DNA from: Zingiber officinale
Lineage: Eukaryota > Streptophyta > Magnoliopsida > Zingiberales > Zingiberaceae
DNA: 64,000 bases
Direction: 5' to 3'
Assembly: GCF_018446385.1 (NCBI RefSeq)
Contig: NC_055991.1
Location: forward strand, 115,797,794-115,861,793
The translations under genes were made by a program, and so were the position numbers. Of the stretch, positions 1 to 12,300 are shown in pieces. The notes under the pieces are model-generated. The model saw only the letters and a program-made list of their open reading frames with translations. It was not told where the DNA came from and did no database searches. Within the stretch, counting starts at the first letter, position 1; each line of letters begins with the position of its first letter.

Positions 1-699
1 AAATCCATCATCATGGAATGATATTTTGCTCTTTTATTATTCCATTTTTTGCTTTACTGGAAACTTAAAGTGACATTATCAATGACTATGTTGTGTTAGA
101 TATCTATAGTTTTCATTATGTCTGTTTATTGCCACCACAAACATGTTACCTAGCCTAAGCATTGGCCAATCAAATATTTCATCTTTTCACAAAATATTAG
201 TCCCATGTTATACTCTCGTTGGCCATTTTTCTTCTAATTGGTGTTATATATATATCAGTTTGGTTGCCTTTTTGTTTAGCAAATTACTTGATATGTAGTT
301 TTTTTTTCCTTTGAATTGGGTGCAGTGATGCTGTGTTCGAACACTTAAACATTTGATAAATGGCAGAAACATGATTAGACTGAACAGATAGAGTGGTGGG
401 TTTTTGTGAATGCTTTGTTCATTAGGTTACCACGAAGATCTATCACATGGGTTTAGTTTTTCTATTTTGGTGAAAGGGAATGATGAACTCTTGTATAATG
501 TCCAATCATGTAAACATAAAGCTACTGGAAAGACCTAAGGAGTTCCTTACAAGTTTGTAATTGACTAAGTTTCAAAAATTATAGCCCCTCATGTTGTGTG
601 TTTTGCTCTGTAATTTCTGATAAGTAGCTTTGATTGGCTGCCTATTCTGTGAACATATATGACTGAAAATTTCTCATCAATGAGGCTTCTAAAATGCAG
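1..699. other. Non-coding stretch upstream of the first recognisable exon
   Basis: AT-rich sequence without a convincing exon. It is most simply an intron of the Iwr1-family gene whose next exon begins at 700, because that exon starts inside a codon (phase 2) after a good AAATGCAG acceptor. The start codon and first exons of that gene therefore lie to the left of the window. Confidence 0.5.
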
Positions 700-3600
700 T
701 TCTCAATGAGCTTGCAAGTAAGAAGATGTTAGTTCATCGTCTTGAGACAGTTGGGCGCTCCCAGTCTGTCAAAGATGTGCTGCATTCTTTTCTGGTTAAC
801 ACCTAATCTCTGTTACTCTCCTATGTCATTTGCTTTGCGAGGTGGTTATCTTTTAATATGTTCCTCTTTCTTCCACTTGACATTAACACAGCTTGTCATA
901 AATCAGATAATCTGATAATTCAGTTTAACTCGTAATCACTTCCTTTTTTTAGAGATATGAATGCCCTTTTGCCTGCTCAAAAATGATGTTTTTGAAGCAG
1001 AAGTGGCTAGTGAGGGCCCCAATTTTTAAGTCTTTCTTACGTCTGTTTTATTCCCACAATAATTCTCTCTTTCTTTAAAAAAAAATCTTTGATTCTGTTT
1101 GCCAGTCAAATATTTCCTAGGATATTTGTTGTTCCATGGACAGGATTTTCATAGATCTCTGGCAAGCATATTGCCTTACACGCCTAAGATTATTTAGTTA
1201 CTATCATCTTTCCTTTGAACATCAAATCTCCCATTGTAATCCATTGGTTTAGACTTCATCTGTTGAATCTGTTAGTAATCTTCTTTCTCTGTCTCTCTCT
1301 CTCTTTTCAACCAGCAGCAACCTTCCAGAAATACAAAAGAATTTAAGGGGAGATCTAAGGAGCGTAGAAGTTTGTATAAACCTGATAAGGTAATGTTATC
1401 AATTCAATTTCTTATGTTACATTATCCATGAGAAGATGTTACCCTAACCTAATCTTGCAGAATTGTTTACCTTTCACTGCTGCATTTTTCCTTTGATTTA
1501 TATCTTCTATTATCGGCACTGCTAAATTGACACACAATTTTATGTAATTTTTTCCATGCATTATATTATGATTCCTACCTTAATTATAAAAATTGCCGAA
1601 AGGATGTTTTTGCCAGCACATAATTCTCACGTAGAATTGGTTATTCATCTTTTTAAAATTCACATGTCAAAGAGCTGGAAATTATTCTATCAAATGATAT
1701 TGAGCATTTTTTCTAAAATCACTTGTAAAAACAAATTTGGATTCATTTTTATTATCATCCTTTGCCTTTCAATTTTTATTTGGAAAATGCATAAATCTTG
1801 ATTTGCGTACTTCGATTCCATTATTATTTTTTCTAGTTTAATAATTTTACTTAATCCTAGAATATTCAGCATTTTTTTTTGCCTCGAATAATATATTCAT
1901 TCTTGTTGCACTTTCTGTGCCTGCAGAAACATGATCAATTGCGGGCCAAGGCTATAAAAGAGCATGAGGTAGATTATTACTCTTTCATGTCATTGAATTG
2001 TTATTGCAATTTCTCCGGTGGATGAAACATGCACATCTAAATTTTTGTGTTAGATGTCTTCTAATGTAGCATTTATTTTACGTATCTTGGACTTTGGTTT
2101 TTTCATTTTACACATTTAGATTCAGTCTGTTGGAAGTATGCAACATAAATAATTTTATGTAGATGCACCAGTTATACACATGACAAGATCAATAATGTGT
2201 TTGTGATAACCAAGATTTTTTCACTGTTATAATGAATAAATGTAAACACAGTTTTACTCTTATATAATCTTCACATTTTCTTATCATATGTCTAATTTTT
2301 TTATTCGTTTTGATATATAGGACCCACTTGAATATTACGAGATCATTGGAATGATTTTGACTATTAGTTGTTTGTTTGCGCATTTATATTGGTTTTATCA
2401 TGAGATGCTTCATTATCAATTTGTTGCTAAAATTATACAAGATTGAATCTGGATGATTTTATTCCCAAGATAATGTAACTAAGTCCTATTAAATATTTGA
2501 ATCTTATAGGATCTTGCTAGAAGTGCTCGATTTGAACAAATATGGAAGAAAAGGGGAAGCATAGATGCAGAAGAATGCTCTTTGTATGAAAAATGTCATT
2601 TGTATGATGTTGTTCGAGTTGATGCCGAGGATGAAACTCACCAAAGGGTGCCAAAGCCCAAGTAAGTTTAATATTCAGTGTTTCTATTGTTTCTTTAGTG
2701 TATCTTTCTAGTTTATATAAAAGATTCTTGAATGCTGCAGAGTTGCTCCTGAGGTTGGTGGTGCAATTTACCAAAGGGTGCCAAAGCCCAAGTAAGTTTA
2801 ATATTCAGTGTTTCTATTGCTTCTTTAGTGTATCTTTCTAGTTTATATAAAAGATTCTTGAATGCTGCAGAGTTGCTCCTGAGGTTGGTGGTGCAATTTA
2901 CCAAAGGGTGCCAAAGCCCAAGTAAGTTTAATATTCAGTGTTTCTATTGCTTCTTTAGTGTATCTTTCTAGTTTATATAAAAGATTCTTGAATGCTGCAG
3001 AGTTGCTCCTGAGGTTGGTGGTGCAATTTTTGATAAGTATTTACCACTTTTAAGGGAATTCCTTCCACAAGCAGCTGAAGAGATTGAACATGACAGGGCA
3101 ACTACAGAAGGTTCCATCTTCTCCAACATCTTTAATCTTCCAATGACAACTAATGTTATTTTTTATGCTTGGAAATAAGAAATCCAATTTACATACTATG
3201 ATTAACTTTATATGTAGTTTAAGATCTTCCATGAGATTCTTTATGATTTTCTCACTGCTAAATTTTCCCTTTTATTTATTTTGAACAGATAACTTTGTTT
3301 ACGACATATATACTATCGGCAGTGGTGTGGACATAGACACAGATAGTATTGATGAGCATCCATTGTATGAAATTAGACATCTGATTTATCTAAACTTACA
3401 ATTGGAATTTTATTTTGATATTCATTATGTTTATGTTTGATTGCTATAGAATCCAAGTTTATGTGGAGGATGACTATTATGATGGCTCGTCACAATCTGA
3501 TTATGAAAGTGATGATTCAAATGGTATGATTGTATATTTTCTTTCTTTTTAATCAGACTTATATTATTGTTGGCTAATATTAATACCTGTTTATTTTCAG

Positions 3601-3719
3601 CTGAAAACTATCCATGGAATGATTATTGTGATGAAGAGTCTGACTTTGAAGATTCTGACTCGATTTATGATCAAAGTGAAGAGGAAGATCGAGAGGACTG
3701 GAGATGGGGATATCGTTAA
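700..3719 (+). CDS. RDM4: Iwr1-family protein, RDM4/DMS4-like (3' part, ten exons)
   Basis: Exons read as 700-794, 1315-1389, 1927-1968, 2510-2661, 2741-2791, 2871-2921, 3001-3110, 3289-3364, 3450-3523 and 3601-3719; all join in frame with GT..AG introns. Recognisable segments are MLVHRLETVGRSQS, ARFEQIWKKRG, YEKCHLYDVVRVD, a PLLREFLPQAAEEIE stretch, NFVYDIYTIG, and an acidic tail with DSNAENYPWNDY, the hallmark of the Iwr1 family. In plants this family is represented by RDM4/DMS4, which links RNA polymerases II, IV and V to nuclear assembly, RNA-directed DNA methylation and stress responses. The protein starts outside the window. Oddities: exons 2741-2791 and 2871-2921 are identical 17-codon exons made by a tandem duplication, and the last exon is partly duplicated downstream. 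Family call is firm; whether the two extra exons are kept in the mRNA is unknown. Confidence 0.85.
2641..3029 (+). repeat. 130-bp tandem triplication spanning an exon-intron-exon junction
   Basis: Units start at 2641, 2771 and 2901. Each holds the end of an exon (QRVPKPK), a 79-bp intron and the start of the next exon (VAPEVGGAI). The copies are almost identical: the first reads TATTGTTTC where the others read TATTGCTTC. Each added unit creates a new 51-bp exon flanked by the same donor (AA|GTAAGT) and acceptor (CTGCAG|A), so the frame is preserved. Confidence 0.95.
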
Positions 3720-5155
3720 ATTTGTCTATTGTATTTGTGTTAAGCTTAAACAATCACTTTAAAAGCTGAAGCTGAAAAGGAGAATGAAAATCCTGTCATT
3801 GATTTAGAAGATTTCTTATTCAAATTATGAACGACTGGAGTAAAGGAAGATGGAGAGTACCGGAGATGGGAATATCTCAATTCGTTTAGTGTGCATGTAT
3901 TAAGTTGAGGCAATCACTTTCAGTGATTGTCTCATTTAGATGTATATTTTGTGTTGGTGGATTTTTTTTTTTATTTTAAATAGATGTTCAAAGTTGGTCA
4001 TTTATAATTTGTTTGGTGGTTAATGTAATTGGATAATGTCCTCATGTTAATATTAGTTTCTGTGCAAATTACCTGTCAAATCCAAAAAATTAATTTTTTA
4101 TGCTAAATTTACATAAATTTCACAATTTAAAAGTCGATAAGTTAATACGCCGCTATGTGTGCATGTGTAGATTACAACAGTTTTTCTAATAATATAAGCA
4201 TTTCTGAAGTCAAAATTTAAATTTTCTTAGGATAATGTGCACACTTTTGAAGCCGAAACTTTCTATGGATTACAAATCAATGTAAAATACAATCGATGAT
4301 CGACTAGATCCTCTTACTTCTCGTTGCTCAAGGAGTAGTCGGTATTTGGTGTCAAAATAAATATGACAAAAGGCAACAATGTTAGATCCATTGTGATGAA
4401 GAGTCTGACTTTGAAGATTCTGACTCGATTTATGATCAAAGTGAAGAGGAAGATCGAGAGGACTGGAGATGGGGATATCGTTAAATTTGTCTATTGTATT
4501 TGTGTTAAGCTTAAACAATCACTTTAAAAGCTGAAGCTGAAAAGGAGAATGAAAATCCTGTCATTGATTTAGAAGATTTCTTATTCAAATTATGAACGAC
4601 TGGAGTAAAGGAAGATGGAGAGTACCGGAGATGGGAATATCTCAATTCGTTTAGTGTGCATGTATTAAGTTGAGGCAATCACTTTCAGTGATTGTCTCAT
4701 TTAGATGTATATTTTGTGTTGGTGGATTTTTTTTTTTATTTTAAATAGATGTTCAAAGTTGGTCATTTATAATTTGTTTGGTGGTTAATGTAATTGGATA
4801 ATGTCCTCATGTTAATATTAGTTTATGTGCAAATTACCTGTCAAATCCAAAAAATTAATTTTTTATGCTAAATTTACATAAATTTCACAATTTAAAAGTC
4901 GATAAGTTAATACGCCGCTATGTGTGCATGTGTAGATTACAACAGTTTTTCTAATAATATAAGCATTTCTGAAGTCAAAATTTAAATTTTCTTAGGATAA
5001 TGTGCACACTTTTGAAGCCGAAACTTTCTATGGATTACAAATCAATGTAAAATACAATCGATGATCGACTAGATCCTCTTACTTCTCGTTGCTCAAGGAG
5101 TAGTCGGTATTTGGTGTCAAAATAAATATGACAAAAGGCAACAATGTTAGATCCA
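3626..5155 (+). repeat. 765-bp tandem duplication of terminal exon and 3' flank
   Basis: The segment 3626-4390 is repeated directly at 4391-5155. It starts inside the last RDM4-like exon (coding for CDEESDFEDSD onward, with the stop codon), and includes the 3' UTR and about 0.5 kb of flank. I noticed only a one-base difference (TTTCTGTGC versus TTTATGTGC near 4054 and 4819), so the event is recent or an assembly duplication. The second copy has no acceptor of its own and is probably not translated. Confidence 0.95.
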
Positions 5156-6174
5156 ATAGATACCGCTCTCGTAATTAAAGCTTATCATCCATCCTATTAT
5201 CCGTAATACCGAATTTCAATTTATAACTGGAATTAAGGTACTGTATATATGATTTTGATATTTTTATAACTATAAAATATATTAATTAAAAAAATTATAT
5301 ATATAAAACTTATTTTTCTACGTCCCATCCACGATGTCTCTGTTGCGACCCATGTGTCTACGGGAGCGCTCGTCGTACGTTCACGTGCATCTCCACCTCG
5401 AGCTCGCGGGGCTTCCCCACTAAGACCTCTGTGCCCATCGGTGTCCCCACCTCGCGCCGCGGGCATCTCAGTCACGGCCCGTGAACTCACAGACATCCTC
5501 ACCTTGCGTCGTGGGTATCCCCACCGTGACCTGTGTAGGGCATCCTCACTCTGCCTCAAGCGTACTGACATCCGCACTGTGACCCCCATCTAATGGGCAT
5601 TCCCGCTCGGCCATGGCCGCCCCACCTGAATTGTAGAGGTTGAGGTGGCCTCTGGTGCCCCGCAGAATTCGTCGTGGGATCACGACACTTACGTGATCCC
5701 GCGATGCCTGTGTTGAGTGGTGAATGGAATGATAAATTTAGTCCATTTCACTTGTCACATATCAACGCCAAAATAACTACAATTTATCGATTTATCAAAA
5801 ACAAGAACTAATACAATCTATGATTTCAACGGCCAAGATCATATTTTTCTACCTCCGACATATTATGAATGTTTTTGGATGTATCTGAGGAGTGAGGAGA
5901 GTCGTCCATCTTCAAAATTAGTCAAAGAAGTTGGGACACGATTAAAAAAAAACAAAAGGCCACTAGCAAAATTTACGAGATGCAAACACCATGGTCGATC
6001 CAAAGATCTGAAACAGAGTCCAAATGCTCAGCATGAGGACTGAACCGGTTTTTTTGGGTCTGAACTGGAACGGGTCCGGCTGGGGGGCAACCTGCCCGTC
6101 TACCCGATTATAAATCCGGACCAAATTCGAACCGGACCCGGCCCGGGTCGGGTCTTGGTGAATATAGTGAGCCA
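5156..6174. other. Intergenic region with a GC-rich island at about 5310-5720
   Basis: The flanks are AT-rich. The centre (about 5310-5720) is GC-rich and contains loosely repeated phrases such as GGGCATCC/TCAC, CACCTCG and CCCCAC. Both strands are open over about 80-118 codons, but the composition follows the repeat and no family is recognised, so I do not call a gene. The right part (6030-6160) is rich in CCGGTT/GGGTCGG blocks next to the following gene. Confidence 0.5.
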
Positions 6175-6334
6175 TTCAAATTCCCTGCCCGGTGGAAGAG
6201 AAGGCGACGTGTGCCCAGTGGGTAAAGCGGCTTCTAGGGTTTCGGTGAGCGGTAAATCAACCGCCCGATCGTTATCATCGGAACCGATCTCTCCTTGAGG
6301 TCTTCGATCTCGATCCGGATCTCGCCAGTTGATC
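6175..6334 (+). promoter_or_regulatory. Probable proximal promoter / 5' UTR of the PDAP1-like gene
   Basis: GC-rich leader just upstream of the ATG at 6335. It includes a telo-box-type TAGGGTTT at 6235-6242, an element common in promoters and leaders of plant growth and translation genes. No clear TATA box is seen. The position of transcription start is inferred only. Confidence 0.4.
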
Positions 6335-9300
6335 ATGGGGAGGGGCAGGTTCAAGGCCAAGCCCACCGGCCGTAGAAACTTTTCCACGCCTGAAGAGATG
6401 GGTGATGCTCTCTAGTCCCTTTTAGCTTTTCCTTTTCTTGCTTTTGCATGTTCGGATTCTGGCATATTTACTTTGACGATGCGTTAATTCCTCGATGTAT
6501 TGTTTACTGTTTGCATTTGATCAATTGCTTTATCTGATAGTGGCGTGGCTTAGTGAGGCCATGTGTCTGAATTAGATATTTTCCTTTGATGTTACCCTAA
6601 TTGGTTTAGGTCAACATAGTATCCGGAAAGTTAGATTGGCAATTAGCAGTTTTTGGTTGTAATAGCGGCTGAGTGATGAATGAGAACGTTTGGTTAAACT
6701 TTGAGTTTTCACTTCACTTGTGTTGTATAGCTGACCACTCAAATTGCATACGAGTGCATACAAACTCATTCTATTTTTTATTGTAGAACGTTTTGAAGTA
6801 AGTAAAGAAAAATATGCAGTCAGACGTAACAACACGGAACCTAATCATGAGTTCATGTGCTCTCAAAGTAATTTGATTTGATAATTTCTTCTTGGTATCC
6901 TGAAAAACAAGTGAGGTTATGCCTTCATAGACATTCTAGTTGTTGCTTGGATAGCCATCTCTTCTCTCTAACAAGTTCTTTCACAGTACTAATGACAACT
7001 TTGTTTCACTTTATGAATACTGGTTTAGCTTTATCAAAATTCTAAATTATTTCTGTAAGTATCCAAGACTAGAAGTGAGTTTGAAGTGATTATTTGTGAA
7101 GAAATGAATACAATATTGTTTTCTGCAAATGACTTCTTTTTTCTATTTTTTCACATTAATATTTTCCTGAAATAGTGCTAGGAATTTAAATAGATCTGTA
7201 GGATCTTCAGTCCTGGCCATTTATTACTATTGTGATGTGCAGTATGTTTTCTTGAATTCCTCATTCCTAATAAAATGTGGTTTGAGTGGATCTGCAACAT
7301 CACTTAGCTGCTTATCTATTTGTAAAATGTCTTAAACTGGAATTTGAAGAGATCTGTAGTATGCAATTAAGACACTTCCCTTTTATTTGTTGCTTTGCTA
7401 AGGATATATTTAGGTTGCCAGTGGGTTCTTTTTGTGTATGCCTGAGATCAGCAATTTTTAGATGTTGTAAGAATCATATAGCTGGAAAAAATATCTTACA
7501 TATAGTCAAGATTTTGATTGGATGGTTCTGTCTTTTTTTATGGGCTCCAAGCTCCTCTGCATGACATGTTTTATCTATTCAATGAAATTGCAGCTGCTGG
7601 CTCCTCTGCTCGTCCTCGCACCTTCAGACAGGTTGGCAGTTATTTATGCTTGTTAAATGAGGAGGATAATGTCTTCTATTTTCTTTGGAAAATCTTGGAT
7701 ATAGCAATTATTTAATTGGTCTCCTTTTGCTTTGCTCATATAATGATAGTTACTGTTACAACGAATTTTTTTCTCCCTATACAATTCTTTTAATGTTATT
7801 GCTGATTGATTTTTATGTCAATTTTGCCAGAATGTAGTTCATTTTAATAACTCTGGATAGGCACTCTTTCCTTCTTGTTTTCTCTTCAGATCATATAAAG
7901 AGTATGTATAAAGCTATTCACCATGTAGACTGACACTGTAAAAAGATATAAAAGTATGTATCAATCCATTCATTTTTTCCTTTTGCACAGGGCCTTTCTA
8001 TTCTGTTCTTGTGTCTGTAAGTCCCTTGATTCTAGTTGGAGAAGGATTAGATCAGAAGAGAAACTTAAGAGAAGTGTTTAGAACGATGTGATGGATATAG
8101 TGAAAGATGTTTATCTTTCACTGGAGGTCAAGAACCTGATATTTTATTCTATTGTTGATATTTCTTCTTCTTCATTTGTTTTTCCTTTTCTTCTCTTGAA
8201 CTTGCTTGATCTCCTTTTTGGGAGCCTGGAATCAGTCTTTTATCCTTTTGATTCATTTCCACATTCTTTTCCATGTAAAGCTTATCTGTTAAAGGGAAAT
8301 TAGTCAACGTTAGTTTGTTACTTACCAATTCCTTCTTGAAAGATACTATGGCTGTCATGAACTCAAAGAGGTCATAAAATGTCCTTCTATGAATTCAGAT
8401 TAAAATCTCTGGATGATATTTATGATTAATCTGGTCTAAAGTCAACTTCATAACTGTGGGTGTGGTGTGAGAATTATCAAGCAAAGAATTGGGATGGTTG
8501 GAAAATGGGTAGACAAAAGGCTCTATACAAAGTAATATTATTGATTGCTATTTGACTTGACTCATAAAGATAAGCACCTAATCAAAATCATCTCTTTTTT
8601 TACCAACTGGACACCTTCAAAGAACAAAAAAGCTGAAATATCAATTTGGAAAAAAAAGGAAAATACATGGTTCTGGATTCTTATCTGACCTAACTGGACA
8701 ACAATTTATTTCAACTTGGAGTTAAATGTTCAACATCTTTGTTAACTATGCTTTATATACTATAAATGGAGAAAGGGCAATTTGTTTTTTTTGTTTTCTG
8801 TTTTTTGGTTGAACATTTTGCTAATTGATTGCTAGGCTGTTTGGCTATGATGAAGATAGCTTGTTAGTGAGAATGCCCGGTGCACTGAAATTCTGTTGTA
8901 TAATTCTGATTGGTTCTGTTGGGTATGAACTATCAAAAAATTTTGAATGATGGGCATACTTTGAAAGAGTTTACTTTTATTGATTCGTAAAGATTTTGTA
9001 GACATTTCTCCCAAATCTTGTTTTGTCACTTTATGCATATGGTCGATGGTTTTTTTTAATTTTATTTTCTGGGACTTCAAGGGTCTTTCTCTTGTGCCAT
9101 TTGTAACTTTTTTGGTTTGATGTAAGGACTAAGGATATTATCATAACTAACCTAGGTTCAAGAGGAAGTTGAAGATAATGAAGATGAGGAATCTGAGGAG
9201 GAAAATGAGGACTCTGAAGATGGGACTGAGGTTATAAACCTCTTTCTTGTTGCATATATATTATTTGCCATCCTTGGGTATCCATTATGTTCTTTTTCAT

Positions 9301-12300
9301 ATTTTGAATCCTTTTTTCACTGTCATTTTATCTCTTGCAGAAAAAGAAGGGCATTCTTGACATTAGTGAGATTCAAAATCCAAACCTGGTAAAGCCTAAG
9401 AATTTGAAAGCTAGAGCAGCTGATGTAAGTGAGAACTGAGAAACTTCTCTTTTTATTTTTCTCTTGTAAATTGTAAAATCATTTACTGTTGATGACATAT
9501 GCAAACTTTTTCATGTTTGCTCATCTCTATCTTTAAAAATTCATTGTGGCCTATTAATTATATTTCTCTGTGCAAATTTTGTCTTTTTAGATGACCATTT
9601 AGTATACTAGCCTTCATACACATAGCTTGTCCACTGTAGGATTTTTATATTTCGTAGTTTATGAAGTGCTATATCGTCATGTTTTCTTGGCTCTTGTCAA
9701 TCAGTTTTGTAACATTTCATTATTTCTCTTGAAAATTCAATGCAGGTGGAGAGCACCCCTGAACTCTCTCGACGTGAAAGGTATGTTAAGTATTCCTTTT
9801 TGTTTCTTTTCAAAGCTTTTTCTGAATTTTCTCCGCACTAGTTCATTTTAGCTTCTATTTTTTTTTATTTCTTATTGCTTCATCTATCTAATTTGTCATC
9901 CATGTGTTATTTATAATTAACTAATGTAATGCAAATTGTATCATATCAATTTGTAGCATCGTATCTGAACTAATTAAATAAATGAGGATACAAACTTTCA
10001 ATATCTTGTAATTACTGGAAAAGTAAGAGCGGTATGTCGTTGATCAGTCACTTACTGCACTGGTTGATTAGCTTGAATGAAATGTAAAGTGGGCAGATTT
10101 ATGATGGATGCTGACTGTTGATGTGGTTTGGTAAATGAAAAGAGAAAACAGTGAATTTTGTACTTCAAATACTGATTAGCCCTTGTCTAGGTGTCTTATG
10201 TACTTTTCCAAGTTGTCAAGTACACAACAAACTTCATAGAAAGACATGAGTTTTTATGATGCTTTTGTTTTAGTTGATCTGGGTTGACTAACAGAAGAGT
10301 GTAGGTATGGACATTTTAGCCTGATCTGTTCATTTGGACCACTATCCATTCTGCATCATTCACTTCTCACTTCATCTCCATTGTTGTTTATCCATTTTAA
10401 CCTTGTGGCTGTCATGAACTTTTACTTCGTATCTCTACTGAAATCTTTAGGCAATAACTAGTGGAGGAAACTTCTATTTGTAATCTCCTATATATTGTTA
10501 TGTTGGTTCAGCTTGCTGTGGTTTTCCAGTCTATAAGACATATGAGTTCCTGTCTTGCTGTATAGTATAATGATATGTGCATCGAACTTTTTAGGTTCAC
10601 ATTGATGCTTTAACAGTGACATTAAATACGAGTAATCTTTTTCATTTTAATCTAGTTAATGATAATTTCTGCATGCCCTCTGAAAATTCAATAACTTAGC
10701 ACTCTTCCAATTTTTTAATACAATCATAATCTAGGTTACTATTTTATTTCTATTATTTCATAATGTTAAACCTCAAAGGTCGAAAATTTTTTATTTTTCC
10801 ATAGTTCTGATGCTACTTTTATCATCAGCTATTAGGAGCTATTTATTATGCTTATTTCCTTGTTTGTTAATAACTCAATATATTACCATCATCAATATTG
10901 TCGTGATCTCTTTTTCATAGGGAAGAGATAGAGAAACAAAAAGCTCATGAGCGATACATGAGGTTGCAAGAACAAGGGAAAACTGAACAAGCTCGGAAAG
11001 ATTTGGGTAAAACCAGACAACCATCTTCCTTTTTATGTCTCTATCTCATGTTTGTTGAAGTGATTCTTTTTATAAGCTTCATGTTTTAGCAGTTGACTTT
11101 TGAAAGCCACCTAGGTTCCTCACTTTTTTTACAACAACCATTTAATAAAATGGGACAAACTAGTAAAGTATGTATGATATCTTGAGTTTCTATCGAATCA
11201 TACAATGTTGTTGGTGGTACTCATGATTGGCATGTTGTTTATTGAACTTACAATCTGTGTGGCTCTGATACATCAAGCATTTAAATATTTGGTCTCTGTT
11301 AGTAGTAAAATGCAACATCCACTGTCACAGCTCATTCCTGAAATTTGGTTTGACTTGAAGCTCACAAGGAAAATCTGTCTTTTGTTTGCTTTTGGCTAAT
11401 ACTCTTTTCATGTCACTTCTGATATCTTCAGTGTCCTTGAACTTAGACATGACTATATATTCGAGGGCAACATAGGATTTTGTCACTGGAGAAAATGCTG
11501 TGCCATCTGATGGCAATGATAGTGGTTTGGTACTATAAGGATCTGTGCAAAAAAAAAAAAAAGTGTGTTGTTTGAATCTTCTCTAAAAGCATCATTCTCT
11601 CTTTAGAACATCAAACTAAGTTGACACATTGCACTGCATACATGCAATTCCTCCCTTGGTCATAATTACAAAAGTCGTCTCAATTAATTTATGATGTTTC
11701 ACAGAACGTCTTGCATTAATACGACAACAAAGAGCTGAAGCTTCAAAGAAAAGAGAGGAGGAAAAAGCTGGTATGTAATTTCATATGTGAATATCCTTTA
11801 ACTAAATCTTCTGTCTATATGATTGCTGAAGTTAGATACTCTACATGCAAAATTATAGTGTATCTGGAAAATCCATAATCTTCAAATCATCAATTGGTTT
11901 GGTTCGAACCATCTATCCAATTCAACTCAGATATTACCTTTAAGCCATATTTTGTAGAGAGTAAATGCTGTGGGAATGGGCGTGGAGTGCAACTAAGTAG
12001 AATGGTTGATGTATTCCTTTGTTTGGTTGCATAATGGTATGGAATGGTATGGAAAGTGGTACTTGCCATTCTTATGCTTGGCGTGCTCTACTGCATTGAT
12101 GAGCAACTAATTGAGCTAACATCGCCCCTCTTTTTTTTCTATCTTGTATAGTTCAATTCACCCAACCAACTTGACCTGCCTGGTGTTTTTGGCTCATCTA
12201 ACTGTCCGATCTGTCTGATTTTTTTTTTATCCATCTAGCTCACTTGGTCCATCAGGTTCATCAAGTGAGTATGCTCCATCCGACTCCTTCAGTCAGTATA

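Noticed and set aside
5233-5593. Overlapping open frames on both strands in the GC-rich island
   Set aside because: The frames follow repeat composition (Arg/Pro/Ser-rich) and match no family.
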